A stretch of DNA of 50,478 nucleotides, from positions 1 through 50,478 of the forward strand of contig NZ_JAFLVT010000016.1 of NCBI RefSeq assembly GCF_017316025.1, given 5' to 3'. Positions within the stretch are counted from its first letter, which is position 1. Every line of letters starts with the position of its first letter. Positions 8,472 to 17,119 of the stretch are shown one piece after another. The DNA comes from Candidatus Enterococcus myersii. GTDB taxonomy: Bacteria > Bacillota > Bacilli > Lactobacillales > Enterococcaceae. The translations under genes were made by a program, and so were the position numbers. Below the pieces are notes generated by a model that was given only the letters and a program-made list of their open reading frames with translations, had not been told where the DNA came from and made no database searches.

Positions 8472-9395
8472 CTACTCCTCCAACCACGCTTGTATTTTCT
8501 GCTGCAAAGCTTCAATTGCTTCAGGTTGCGTAATCAAATCGACCCAAGTTGTCACTTCCATTCGGTTACGAAACCACGTTAATTGTCGTTTTGCGTAACG
8601 TCTTGAATCTAATTTAATTGCCTCTTTCACCTCATCCAGACTAATTTCACCTTTAAAATAAGGGAAAAATTCGCGGTAACCAATCCCTTTTGCCGCTTGG
8701 ACATCTTCATAATCTTCTAAAAGGGTTGCTTCTTTTGCTAATCCAGCAGCAAACATCAACTCTACCCGCTGATTAATACGCTCATAAAGTACCTCTCGCT
8801 CTGTGGTTAAAGCGATTAAAAAATCATCGTAAAGCTTTTGCGGTTCATCTTTAGGTTTTGTAATGCTATGACCGGTTAAATCAAAGACTTCTAATGCACG
8901 GATGACTTTTCGCTCATTATTAAAATGAATTTTTTCAGCGGCTAGTGGATCTTTTTTTAAAAGCAGCTGCCACAAAGCCACTCTCCCCTCTTTTTGGGCG
9001 TAAGCCTGATATTTTTGTCGCAAATGCTCCCCTTGTTGCCCGAAATCTTCTGACGCGCCTAATTTATAATCATAAAGCAGTGCCTGGATATAAAGACCTG
9101 TTCCGCCAACAACAATGGGCAGTTTACCTTTGGCTGAGATTGCCGCAATTTTTGCTCGCGCTTGTTTTTGAAAATCAGCAGCTGAATACGCTGCCGTAAA
9201 ATCACAAATATCAATCAGGTGATGGGGAATGTCCGCGGCTTCTTTTTTGGTTACTTTGGCTGTCCCAATATCCAATTGACGATAAACTTGTAATGAATCC
9301 CCGCTAATAATCTCACCATTGAATTTTTGGGCTAGCTTAATACTTAGTGCTGTTTTTCCCACACCAGTTGGCCCTGCAATCACTAATACTTTCAT
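8472..9395 (-). CDS. miaA: tRNA dimethylallyltransferase MiaA
   Basis: This 307-residue enzyme transfers an isopentenyl group to A37 of tRNAs reading UNN codons. Landmarks are the P-loop GPTGVGKT near residue 8, DSLQVYRQLDIGTAK, HHLIDI, VGGTGLYIQALLY and the tRNA-binding C-terminal YAKRQLTWFRN. Two starts are possible: an ATG four codons upstream that overlaps the previous gene's stop (ATGA), and MKVLVI at 9395, which has GAGGAT five bases ahead. The latter is chosen. The close packing with hflX matches the miaA-hflX pairing seen in many bacteria. Confidence 0.95.
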   Translation of the reverse strand: MKVLVIAGPTGVGKTALSIKLAQKFNGEIISGDSLQVYRQLDIGTAKVTKKEAADIPHHLIDICDFTAAYSAADFQKQARAKIAAISAKGKLPIVVGGTGLYIQALLYDYKLGASEDFGQQGEHLRQKYQAYAQKEGRVALWQLLLKKDPLAAEKIHFNNERKVIRALEVFDLTGHSITKPKDEPQKLYDDFLIALTTEREVLYERINQRVELMFAAGLAKEATLLEDYEDVQAAKGIGYREFFPYFKGEISLDEVKEAIKLDSRRYAKRQLTWFRNRMEVTTWVDLITQPEAIEALQQKIQAWLEE

Positions 9396-9403
9396 TTTTA
9401 TCC

Positions 9404-10150
9404 TCATTTATTTGGCTTATTTCGTGCATTTTTTACATATTGCTGTACTTTTTCTGGAAAATTGGTAATAATTCCTGCCGTATTTAACGCAACACATTCT
9501 TTCACTAGGGTTTCATCATCAATCGTCCAAGGACGCACAGCTAATGGTAAATCAGGTAATGTTGCTTTGTTTTTCAAAACCCAGTCGATTTTAGGATGGA
9601 TACCTTCAATATATGGCCGATCCAGTGCTTGAAGTACCTTTTTATCACTGGTGCTTAAAATCAAATCCAGTTGTGTGTCAGGTTCTAATTTATGAATAAT
9701 ATCTAAGGAATCAATATTAAAACTACAATACCAATGTTTAAAAGGCCAAAGACGACTTGTCATTAAAGTAGCTGTTTTCATTTCGATTTCAGGATAATGG
9801 TAGTGATCGGTTTTTAGTTCAATTAACAATACTCCTCGGAAATTGCGCATGACTAATAAATCCAACACTTCTTTTAAGGTTGGTACTTTAGTATTTTGAT
9901 AGCTTTCAGAAAACCAACTACCGGCATTTAATTTTTTTATTTCAGCCAGGTTTTTTTCTCGAATCAAGCCTTTTCCATTTGTCGTTCGCTCAACGTCTTC
10001 ATCATGCATCACAATTAAGTGACCGTCTTTTGACAAATGAACATCTAACTCAATCACGTCACTATCTACCCGCACTGCTTCGGCAAAAGAAGGTAGTGTA
10101 TTTTCCGGTCGGCTACCACTGGCACCGCGATGGGCTACGATTTGTGTCAT
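9404..10150 (-). CDS. Glycerophosphodiester phosphodiesterase family protein
   Basis: This 248-residue protein without signal peptide fits the short cytoplasmic GDPD type. It carries HRGASGSRPENTLPSF at the N-terminus (catalytic His, Arg and Glu), ELDVHLSKDGHLIVMHD (metal ligands and second catalytic His) and RTTNGKG. It would hydrolyse glycerophosphodiesters to glycerol 3-phosphate and an alcohol. AAGGAGG precedes adjacent GTG and ATG codons; the ATG is chosen for its better spacing. It is the first gene of the operon leading to miaA, hflX and ynbB. The exact substrate is not known. Confidence 0.9.
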   Translation of the reverse strand: MTQIVAHRGASGSRPENTLPSFAEAVRVDSDVIELDVHLSKDGHLIVMHDEDVERTTNGKGLIREKNLAEIKKLNAGSWFSESYQNTKVPTLKEVLDLLVMRNFRGVLLIELKTDHYHYPEIEMKTATLMTSRLWPFKHWYCSFNIDSLDIIHKLEPDTQLDLILSTSDKKVLQALDRPYIEGIHPKIDWVLKNKATLPDLPLAVRPWTIDDETLVKECVALNTAGIITNFPEKVQQYVKNARNKPNK

Positions 10151-10184
10151 CACCGTTGCCTCCTTATCTTTTTCTTCATTAGTA

Positions 10185-10193
10185 ATTGTACCA
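10185..10193 (-). promoter_or_regulatory. Extended -10 promoter of the phosphodiesterase-miaA-hflX-ynbB operon
   Basis: The minus strand has TGGTACAAT, an extended -10, about 35 bases before the start. No good -35 is seen, which is normal for extended -10 promoters. Confidence 0.5.
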
Positions 10194-10250
10194 CTTCTAT
10201 CTGTATTTTATGTACCAGACAGCTACTCTAACATGAAAGAAATACCGCAA

Positions 10251-10292
10251 AAAAGATGAGAAGACACCTTGCATCAGCTTCTCATCTTTTTT
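10251..10292. terminator. Strong hairpin terminator
   Basis: AAAAAAGATGAGAAG and CTTCTCATCTTTTTT form a long stem around a 14-base loop, with T runs in both directions. On the minus strand it follows the gene ending at 10301 by a few bases and shields the next operon. Confidence 0.9.
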
Positions 10293-10300
10293 TAAAATTA

Positions 10301-10816
10301 TTACGCGCTAAAATAGGTCAACGTACTATCTGAAAGTCGCTTTAACTCTGTTTTTCTTTCATTGATCAATTCTGTTAAATCGTCGGAAAAATGCTCCATA
10401 ATCACACGACCACCCTTATAAGCGTAACCTCCAACTTTAATCGTTTCATCTGGTGACAAAATAACTTTTCGTTGCGCAATATTTTTGAAAAATTCTTCTA
10501 AAATGTAGTTTGGTAAATAAAAATTATTTTGAGCTGCAAATGATTGCAAGTAAGCATAGTCATCAATTGTGATATAACAATCATCAAAGGCATCAAAGCT
10601 GACATATTCTTCCATTAAGACGCTACGCTTTTGTAAAATTTCATTGATTTTTTTATTTAATTGGTTTAAGGTTTCAATTTCTTTTACTTTGTGTTCCAAA
10701 GTTCGTCTTTTTTGCTCTTTTTTCTCGTCATAACGAATACGTAAATTAAAAGCAATGGTAACGATTAAAGCACCCACCAAAACACCAAAAAAACCGGCTG
10801 CTGCTACTGCTATCAT
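10301..10816 (-). CDS. Membrane-anchored coiled-coil protein of unknown function
   Basis: This 171-residue protein has a single N-terminal membrane helix (IAVAAAGFFGVLVGALIVTIAF). A basic, coiled-coil-like stretch follows (about residues 25-75, RIRYDEKKEQKRRTLEHKVKE), then a soluble acidic C-terminal part with many Tyr and Phe. The N-terminus has no cleavage site, so the protein should stay anchored with its bulk in the cytoplasm. The start ATG has AAGGAGG six bases ahead, and a strong terminator follows, so it is a single-gene unit. I do not recognise a named family, and nothing nearby indicates a role. Confidence 0.8.
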   Translation of the reverse strand: MIAVAAAGFFGVLVGALIVTIAFNLRIRYDEKKEQKRRTLEHKVKEIETLNQLNKKINEILQKRSVLMEEYVSFDAFDDCYITIDDYAYLQSFAAQNNFYLPNYILEEFFKNIAQRKVILSPDETIKVGGYAYKGGRVIMEHFSDDLTELINERKTELKRLSDSTLTYFSA

Positions 10817-10964
10817 ATTTTTCCTCCTTAAATTCTCTTGTCTTTTATTTTAGCATAACTTCTGTGGGATTCGCATTTTTTAACTGTTTTTAGCCACCCT
10901 TTTGTTATCTATTTTGATCTGCTATTTTTGTTAGCAAAAAAATATTCATTCTCCGAGTTTTTCA

Positions 10965-10994
10965 TTTGACCTATTTTGACCTATTGGTTATACT
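10965..10994 (+). promoter_or_regulatory. clpP promoter with CtsR operator
   Basis: TTTGACC-TAT-TTTGACC at 10965-10981 is the reverse complement of the CtsR heptamer direct repeat GGTCAAA-N3-GGTCAAA. The first copy provides a -35 TTGACC (10966-10971), followed after 17 bases by the -10 TATACT (10989-10994). CtsR bound here would block RNA polymerase until heat or protein stress inactivates it. Confidence 0.9.
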
Positions 10995-11079
10995 TCTTTT
11001 TAGAGGTTATCGCTTAAATGTGCTAAACTTGAGACGTACAATAATTAACGTCGATTTGATTAAAGGAGGACTTTACATT

Positions 11080-11661
11080 ATGAATTTAATTCCAACAGTC
11101 ATTGAACAATCATCCCGCGGCGAAAGAGCGTATGACATCTACTCACGTTTATTAAAAGACCGCATTATTATGCTAAGCGGTCAAGTTACTGACGACTTAG
11201 CAAACTCAATCATCGCCCAATTACTTTTCTTGGACGCACAAGATTCTGAAAAAGATATCTATGTATACATCAACTCACCAGGTGGTAGCGTAACAGCTGG
11301 GATGGCAATTTACGATACAATGAACTTTGTTAAAGCCGATGTGCAAACAATTGTAATGGGCATGGCTGCTTCAATGGGCTCATTTTTATTAACAGCTGGC
11401 GAAAAAGGCAAACGTTTTGCTTTGCCAAATGCCGAAATCATGATTCACCAACCATTAGGTGGTGCACAAGGCCAAGCAACTGAAATCGAAATTGCAGCGC
11501 GTCACATCTTACAAACCCGTGATCGTTTGAACCATATCTTAGCCGAACGCACAGGTCAACCACTAGAAGTCATTGAAAAAGATACTGATCGTGATAACTT
11601 TATGACCGCTGAACAAGCGAAAGAATACGGTTTGATTGACGAAATTATGGTGACAAAATAA
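11080..11661 (+). CDS. clpP: ATP-dependent Clp protease proteolytic subunit
   Basis: This 193-residue serine protease subunit forms the tetradecameric barrel that works with ClpX, ClpC or ClpE. The catalytic triad is Ser98 (GMAASMGS), His123 (MIHQPLGG) and Asp172 (DRDNF). The N-terminal [20 protein letters not shown] is typical. Although the frame is open further upstream through the promoter, the ATG at 11080 is chosen for AAAGGAGG ten bases ahead and for the family N-terminus. A CtsR operator controls it and a strong terminator follows, so it is monocistronic. Confidence 0.98.
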   Translation: MNLIPTVIEQSSRGERAYDIYSRLLKDRIIMLSGQVTDDLANSIIAQLLFLDAQDSEKDIYVYINSPGGSVTAGMAIYDTMNFVKADVQTIVMGMAASMGSFLLTAGEKGKRFALPNAEIMIHQPLGGAQGQATEIEIAARHILQTRDRLNHILAERTGQPLEVIEKDTDRDNFMTAEQAKEYGLIDEIMVTK

Positions 11662-11672
11662 TTGATAAAAAA

Positions 11673-11706
11673 AAGAATTGAGACTTTTGTCTCAATTCTT
11701 TTTTTG
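11673..11706 (+). terminator. clpP terminator
   Basis: A perfect stem AAGAATTGAGAC/GTCTCAATTCTT with a four-base loop is followed by eight T residues, 11 bases after the clpP stop. Confidence 0.95.
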
Positions 11707-11796
11707 TTTACCTTTTATTATAGTCACCAAAAATTCAATTTGTTAGATTACTTGTGCTGTTTTCTTTTTTTAATTAAAAGAGTGCCCTTTTATCAT

Positions 11797-12735
11797 TTAG
11801 GATTGGGCGATAACAATTTTGCCAGCAGCTGGATGACCCGCAATTTTTTCGTGAGCCAAAATGACGCTGCGCAATTCAAAAGGCAAAACTTCTGCAATAT
11901 TAACAACCAATTTGCCATCCCCATAAGCATTTAGCAAATATTCAAAAGCAGTTTGGTCCTGGTATTCTTTTTTAGGGGCAAAACTTAAATACGTCCCATC
12001 TTTACGATCTGCTGGATTTGGCAGCTCATTTAAAGCAACGTATGTTCCGCCAGGTTTTAAAATTTTCAGACCTAGATCTGCACTTTTACTCCCTTTTGTC
12101 GCGTCAATTACAATATCCGCCTGTTCAAAAAATGTTTTTGCCGGACTCGCTGTATCATAGGCAACAAACTCATCTGCTCCCCAGTTTTTAATTTTCGCTT
12201 CATTTTTTTGGGCCGCACTTGCTAGAATATGATTTTTATTTTGATGCAACATTTGTACAAGTAAAGACCCCACTCCACCAGAAGCACCTAACACCATCAC
12301 GGTTTGACTACTATCAACCTGTAGGAGTTCAAAAAGTAAATTGTACGCTGTGATTCCGGTTGTAACTATGCTTGCTGCTTTGGGAAAACTCATTGTCTCA
12401 GGGATTTTTGCCGCTTTTTTATTTGGCAAAACGACCTCTTGCCCATAGGTTCCGCTAATTGGGTGAATCACTACGCGATCGCCAACAGCAAAATCTGTTT
12501 CACCAGGAAAAATTTCTGTCACGATTCCAGCCGCATCATTGCCCATTACATAAGGAAATTTCAAACTGCGAAATTCTTGCTGCGCCCCACTTCGCAAAGA
12601 AATATCGTAAGGATTAACGGCAAAAGCCTGCACTGCTACTCGGATATGGCCTGGGGTAATTTCTCTTGGTTGGTCTGTAATTGTTTCAAATACATCATGG
12701 GGCTTTCCATAACCAGTTATAGCAAAACGTTTCAT
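11797..12735 (-). CDS. Zinc-independent NAD(P)H quinone oxidoreductase-like MDR enzyme
   Basis: This 312-residue medium-chain dehydrogenase/reductase has an N-terminal GroES-like fold (MKRFAITGYGKPHDVFE) with NPYDISLRSG and MGNDAAGIV, then a Rossmann domain with GASGGVGSLLVQM. The cysteines and histidines that bind zinc in alcohol dehydrogenases are missing, which points to the quinone or enone reductase branch. The start at 12735 has AAGGAGG seven bases ahead; the longer open frame runs through the upstream terminator and promoter. It is a single-gene unit. The substrate cannot be told from the sequence. Confidence 0.85.
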   Translation of the reverse strand: MKRFAITGYGKPHDVFETITDQPREITPGHIRVAVQAFAVNPYDISLRSGAQQEFRSLKFPYVMGNDAAGIVTEIFPGETDFAVGDRVVIHPISGTYGQEVVLPNKKAAKIPETMSFPKAASIVTTGITAYNLLFELLQVDSSQTVMVLGASGGVGSLLVQMLHQNKNHILASAAQKNEAKIKNWGADEFVAYDTASPAKTFFEQADIVIDATKGSKSADLGLKILKPGGTYVALNELPNPADRKDGTYLSFAPKKEYQDQTAFEYLLNAYGDGKLVVNIAEVLPFELRSVILAHEKIAGHPAAGKIVIAQS

Positions 12736-12765
12736 CAAAAATTCCTCCTTTTTACCTTTGTCTAA

Positions 12766-12807
12766 AGTGTAGCGAGGAAAGAAAAAAAGCGCAACGATTT
12801 GCGCTTT
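12766..12807 (-). promoter_or_regulatory. Overlapping terminator and promoter between the carbonic-anhydrase-like gene and the MDR gene
   Basis: On the minus strand AAAGCGCAA-ATCG-TTGCGCTTT (12786-12807) is followed by a T run and would end transcription from the gene upstream. The same right arm contains TTGCGC (12789-12794), which is 17 bases from a -10-like TACACT (12766-12771), so the MDR promoter's -35 lies inside the terminator stem. Confidence 0.6.
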
Positions 12808-12908
12808 AACTGCTTTCACAAAAGATGAGTCAAATTTGATCTCCAAACTTGCAATAAGATCTCAGCTTTCGTTTAAATATTGAAACTTTGTTAAAAGAGC
12901 CCTTATCT

Positions 12909-13397
12909 TTACTGACTTACCTCTGAATATTTTCCTGCTTGAAATTCTTGGCCCAATTGACAATAGTGGGTGATATTGGCTTTATTTTTAGCAATTTCAG
13001 CTTGTGTTAAAGGGCGGATAACTTTGGCTGGTCGTCCAAAAGCCAAAACATTTGGTGGGATAACCATACCTTGTGTTACCAAAGAACCTGCGCCGATTAA
13101 ACTATTTTCACCGATAACGGCGTGATTTAATACAATCGAACTCATGCCAATTAGTGCACCTTGCTCAATTTTGCAGCCATGAAGCATGCATTGATGTCCC
13201 ACTGTAACATCCTTTGCAATTTCTGTCGGTGCGTCATGGTCAACATGAATAATCGTACCGTCTTGAATATTGGTGCGATCACCAATCTTGATAAAATTAC
13301 TATCCCCACGAATCACGCTGTTAAACCAAACAGTGACATCATTGCCCAAGGTTACATCCCCAATGACAACAGCATTTTTTGCGATAAAGTTTTTCAT
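12909..13397 (-). CDS. Gamma-carbonic anhydrase-like hexapeptide-repeat protein
   Basis: This 162-residue left-handed beta-helix protein of the YrdA/PaaY group carries repeats such as NAVVIGDVTLGNDVTVWFNSVIRGD. The metal-binding histidines can be seen in IIHVDHDAP, VGHQCMLHGC. Such proteins form trimers with zinc or iron between subunits; most have no proven reaction. The ATG is poorly served: the nearest GGAG is about 14 bases upstream. A TATAAT extended -10 lies at 13430. A terminator that overlaps the next gene's promoter follows it. Confidence 0.88.
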   Translation of the reverse strand: MKNFIAKNAVVIGDVTLGNDVTVWFNSVIRGDSNFIKIGDRTNIQDGTIIHVDHDAPTEIAKDVTVGHQCMLHGCKIEQGALIGMSSIVLNHAVIGENSLIGAGSLVTQGMVIPPNVLAFGRPAKVIRPLTQAEIAKNKANITHYCQLGQEFQAGKYSEVSQ

Positions 13398-13429
13398 AAT
13401 TTTCTTGTCATCTCCAAAAATTTTTCTAC

Positions 13430-13438
13430 ATTATATCA
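13430..13438 (-). promoter_or_regulatory. Promoter of the carbonic-anhydrase-like gene
   Basis: The minus strand has TGATATAAT, an extended consensus -10, about 33 bases before the start; there is no clear -35. Confidence 0.6.
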
Positions 13439-13544
13439 TAAGCAACTCCCGCTAACGCGAAAGATAATGAAAGCTTATATAAACCAAAATAAGAGCAGGT
13501 CTACTTGCTTTACTTTTCAAATGACGCGGTGAAAATCTATACAT

Positions 13545-13582
13545 TTTTTATAAAAATACCGACCGGATTTCTCCAGTCGGTA
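13545..13582 (-). terminator. Terminator of the ABC exporter operon
   Basis: The minus strand has TACCGACTGGA-GAAA-TCCGGTCGGTA (13557-13582), a near-perfect stem with a GNRA tetraloop, followed by TTTTTATAAAAA. It lies about 44 bases after the exporter stop. Confidence 0.9.
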
Positions 13583-13625
13583 GTGATCTAACGATGAGCA
13601 TTCACTTCATGCTCTCATTTTTTAT

Positions 13626-15389
13626 TTAATCGTAATCTCCATCTTCAGCAAACTGACTTTGATAGAGCTTGCTATAAAAGCCGCCTTCAGCTAATAAGCT
13701 TTCATGGGTGCCTTTTTCAATAATTGAACCTTGGTTCATCACTAAAATTAAATCAGCATCACGAATAGTAGATAGACGGTGGGCAATAACAAAACTTGTG
13801 CGCCCTTCCATGACTTTGTCCATTGCCTTTTGAATTAAAGCTTCCAAACGGGTATCGACAGAACTTGTCGCTTCATCCAAAATTAAAATCTTCGGATCTG
13901 AAATAACTGCCCGCGCGATGGTCAACAATTGTTTTTGCCCCAAGGAAACATTATTTCCTTCTGCATTAATCATCATTTCATAACCGTCTGGCATCGTGCG
14001 GATAAAATGATCCACGTTAGCCGTCTTAGCGGCATCCACTATTTCATAATCCGTTGCATCTAATTTCCCAAAACGAATGTTTTCACCGATAGTTCCTTCA
14101 TAAAGCCAAGCATCTTGCAATACCATCCCAAAAACCGAACGGACATCGCTACGCTTCATTTTTTGCGTATCGACACCGTCAATTTTGATGGCACCAGCAT
14201 TTACATCATAAAAACGCATCAATAAATTAATTAGCGTTGTTTTCCCAGCTCCGGTTGGCCCAACAATTGCCACCGTTTGCCCTGCTTTTACAGTAAAATT
14301 CAAATCTTTAATCAACGGTTTATCTAACGCGTAACTAAATGAAACATGGTCAAATTCCACATCACCTTTTACCACTGCTGGTAAAGGAATATCAGCATCA
14401 TTTAATACTTCTTCTGCTTCATCTAAAATTTCAAAAACGCGGGTTGAAGCAGCTGATGCGCTTTGTAAAACAGAAGAAAGCTGTGTGATATTACCTAAAG
14501 GCTGACTGATTTGCCAAATATATTGAATAAAGGCTTGCAGTTGTCCAACAACAATTACACCGCCAATAACGTAATAGCTTCCTAAGACCGCCATTACAAT
14601 ATACGTGATATACGCAGTCAGCGAAACAAGCGGCATCATAAGCCCCGAAATAAAGGACGCTTTAAACCCAAAATGTTTTAATCGGTGATTGACCGTTTTA
14701 AATCCGTCTAAGGTTTCTTTTTCCCGACCGTATACTTTTAGCACACTAAAACCGGTCATATTTTCTTGGACGTAACCATTTAAATCTCCCAAAGCATTTT
14801 GCATTCCTTGGAAATATTTTTGGGACATTTTAATAATTCCTCGTGAAATCAGCATTGAAGCCGGAATCATAATAATCGATATCAAGGCCATTGGAACGTT
14901 GATGTAAAACATCATTGCAAGTGCCATAATAATTCCCAAAACCGCGTTGACAATTCCGATTAAGGCTTGTTGCATCGCACCACTAACCGCATCGACGTCA
15001 TTGGTTACACGGGATAAAATATTTCCTTGTTGATTTTTATCAAAGTATGAAACTGGCAGACGATTAATTTTTTCATCAATATCTTGCCGCAGGTCATACA
15101 TTGCACTTTGGACCACATTGGTTATCAGCAATCCTGACAGCAATTGGGCGATACAATAGCCCACCCCCACTGCAGTAATCCAAATCAAACATTTAAAGAC
15201 ATAATCAAAGTTAATCTTTTGTCCCTCTGCAATATTTTTAGCAACTTCTGTTGTGGGCAAACCTGCAACATAGGGCATTGCCGCATTTAAGGCCACCGTC
15301 AAGACGACAAAAAATAAAACGAAAAGAGCCGTAATTTTATAAGGGCTCAAGTAACGAGCCAAACGTTTTAAAGAAGAGAATGATTTCAT
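13626..15389 (-). CDS. efrB: Heterodimeric multidrug ABC exporter, second subunit (EfrB/BmrD-like)
   Basis: This 587-residue half-transporter has six membrane helices (about 15-315) fused to an ABC domain. Walker A is GPTGAGKT (377-384), Walker B ends in LDE with catalytic Glu506, and the switch His537 is in VIAHRLST. Its signature motif is VSLGQ (481-485) instead of LSGGQ. That deviation, with the changes in its partner, makes one of the two ATP sites degenerate, as in BmrCD, LmrCD and EfrAB. The ATG overlaps the partner's stop (ATGA). The gene order near RNase J resembles the position of efrAB in Enterococcus faecalis, hence the symbol; drug range is not shown. Confidence 0.8.
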   Translation of the reverse strand: MKSFSSLKRLARYLSPYKITALFVLFFVVLTVALNAAMPYVAGLPTTEVAKNIAEGQKINFDYVFKCLIWITAVGVGYCIAQLLSGLLITNVVQSAMYDLRQDIDEKINRLPVSYFDKNQQGNILSRVTNDVDAVSGAMQQALIGIVNAVLGIIMALAMMFYINVPMALISIIMIPASMLISRGIIKMSQKYFQGMQNALGDLNGYVQENMTGFSVLKVYGREKETLDGFKTVNHRLKHFGFKASFISGLMMPLVSLTAYITYIVMAVLGSYYVIGGVIVVGQLQAFIQYIWQISQPLGNITQLSSVLQSASAASTRVFEILDEAEEVLNDADIPLPAVVKGDVEFDHVSFSYALDKPLIKDLNFTVKAGQTVAIVGPTGAGKTTLINLLMRFYDVNAGAIKIDGVDTQKMKRSDVRSVFGMVLQDAWLYEGTIGENIRFGKLDATDYEIVDAAKTANVDHFIRTMPDGYEMMINAEGNNVSLGQKQLLTIARAVISDPKILILDEATSSVDTRLEALIQKAMDKVMEGRTSFVIAHRLSTIRDADLILVMNQGSIIEKGTHESLLAEGGFYSKLYQSQFAEDGDYD

Positions 15390-17119
15390 TGTGCCAATTC
15401 CTCCTCTGACAGCTGAGAAGCTGCAATATCATAATAAATACTGCAATTTTTCAGAAGTTCTTGGTGCGTTCCCATTCCAACAACATTGCCTTCATCTAAA
15501 ACAATGATTTTGTCAGCATGCATAATTGTCCCAACTCGTTGCGCAACAATTAGAACTGTCGCGTGGGTCGTTTCTTTTTTCAAACGAGCCCGTAATTTGG
15601 CATCTGTTTGATAGTCCAGTGCCGAGAAACTATCGTCAAAAATATAAATTTCTGGATCGCGAATAATCGCGCGGGCAATCGCTAAACGTTGCTTTTGACC
15701 ACCAGAAAAATTAGTGCCGCCTTCTGACAATTCGGCATCAAAGCCCTTTGGTGTTTGGCTAATAAAATCGGCAGCTTGCGCAATATCAACTGCCCGCTGC
15801 ATATCAGCTTGGGTAGCGTCTAATTTTCCATAACGTAAGTTTTCAGCAATCGTTCCAGTAAATAAGAGCGCCTTTTGGGGAATGTAACCAATTTTTTGCC
15901 GTAAACTTTTTAAGCGGTAATCCTTTACATTGACCCCATCAATGACCACTTCTCCTTCACTTACATCGTAAAAACGCGGAATTAATTGAATTAAAGTGGA
16001 TTTACCAGAACCAGTACTGCCGATAAAAGCAACTGTTTCACCGGGTTGTGCGGTAAAACTCACATTACGAATCACTGGGCTTTGGGCATGCCCCGGATAA
16101 GCAAAGGTAACATTTTTAAATTCGACATAACCCTTTGTTGCTGTTGTAGTGACGCCATCTTCTTTTTCAACAATTTCAGAAGTTGCATCTAACGCTTCTT
16201 GAATACGGCGAGCAGAGACAGCTGCTCTTGGATACATCATAAAGACAGAAGCAAACAGCATGAAAGAAAATAAGGCATGGAAAATATATTCGATAAAAGC
16301 AATTAAGTCCCCAATTTGCAGACTGCCTTGGTCAATTTTGATTGTCCCATTCCAAATAATTAAAACCATCACGATATTAAATAAGAAGAAAAATCCTGGT
16401 TGTGCTACTGCCATTAAGCGAAACAAACTTTTTGAGCTAGATGCATAAGCCTTATTTACTTTTTCAAATCGATTTTCTTCAAATTTTTCATTAACAAAAG
16501 CACGAATTACCCGCAAACCAGACAAATTTTCTCGTAAAATAGCGTTGATTTTATCCAAATTTCCTTGTTGTTTTGTCGATAAAGGATCAGAGAATTTAGC
16601 AATTGCAATCACCGCTAAAAGTAAAATCGGTAAAGCCGCTAACACGTACCAGCTTAAAGATGGGCTCGTTCGAAAAATCATATATAAACTGACAATAAAC
16701 ATCATAGGTGTCATAAAACCAGTTCGCAAAATATTTTGCATGAATAACATAATTTGATAAGCGTCATTAGTCACTCTGGTAATTAAAGAAGACACCCCGA
16801 TTTGTTCGTATTCATAATGGGAATATCCTTGTGTTTTTTCAAATAGATCATCGCGAATATCCGCCGTAATGTTGGTTGTAATACGGGTCGTGAAGTAGCC
16901 CAAGAGAATATTCATCACCACTCCCAACACAGTAATAATAACCATTAACAGCCCCAACTGCTGTACTTGACTAAAACTTTTGGCTGGAATAGCTGCATCA
17001 ATCATCCGCGCTAAAATAGTTGGTAAACCCAGCTCAATGATAATAAAACCAAAGACACAGATGAAATCAAAAAGTAATAGTTTTTTGTAGCGCATTGTAT
17101 AATGCCACATCAATTTCAT
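15386..17119 (-). CDS. efrA: Heterodimeric multidrug ABC exporter, first subunit (EfrA/BmrC-like)
   Basis: This 577-residue half-transporter has six membrane helices and an ABC domain with Walker A GSTGSGKS (367-374) and a canonical signature FSGGQ (471-475). Two catalytic positions are altered: Walker B reads FDDS, with Asp496 in place of the usual glutamate, and the switch histidine is Gln527 (VAQRVGT). Its own ATP site, completed by the VSLGQ motif of the partner, should therefore be non-hydrolytic while the other site works. AAAGGGGG precedes the ATG. The start overlaps the stop of a 47-codon leader frame, suggesting coupled or attenuated expression. Confidence 0.8.
   Translation of the reverse strand: MKLMWHYTMRYKKLLLFDFICVFGFIIIELGLPTILARMIDAAIPAKSFSQVQQLGLLMVIITVLGVVMNILLGYFTTRITTNITADIRDDLFEKTQGYSHYEYEQIGVSSLITRVTNDAYQIMLFMQNILRTGFMTPMMFIVSLYMIFRTSPSLSWYVLAALPILLLAVIAIAKFSDPLSTKQQGNLDKINAILRENLSGLRVIRAFVNEKFEENRFEKVNKAYASSSKSLFRLMAVAQPGFFFLFNIVMVLIIWNGTIKIDQGSLQIGDLIAFIEYIFHALFSFMLFASVFMMYPRAAVSARRIQEALDATSEIVEKEDGVTTTATKGYVEFKNVTFAYPGHAQSPVIRNVSFTAQPGETVAFIGSTGSGKSTLIQLIPRFYDVSEGEVVIDGVNVKDYRLKSLRQKIGYIPQKALLFTGTIAENLRYGKLDATQADMQRAVDIAQAADFISQTPKGFDAELSEGGTNFSGGQKQRLAIARAIIRDPEIYIFDDSFSALDYQTDAKLRARLKKETTHATVLIVAQRVGTIMHADKIIVLDEGNVVGMGTHQELLKNCSIYYDIAASQLSEEELAQ

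Noticed and set aside
13594-13617. GAGCA/TGCTC hairpin followed by T residues on the plus strand
   Set aside because: No plus-strand gene lies upstream to be terminated and the stem is only about five base pairs; the terminator at 13545-13582 explains this gap.
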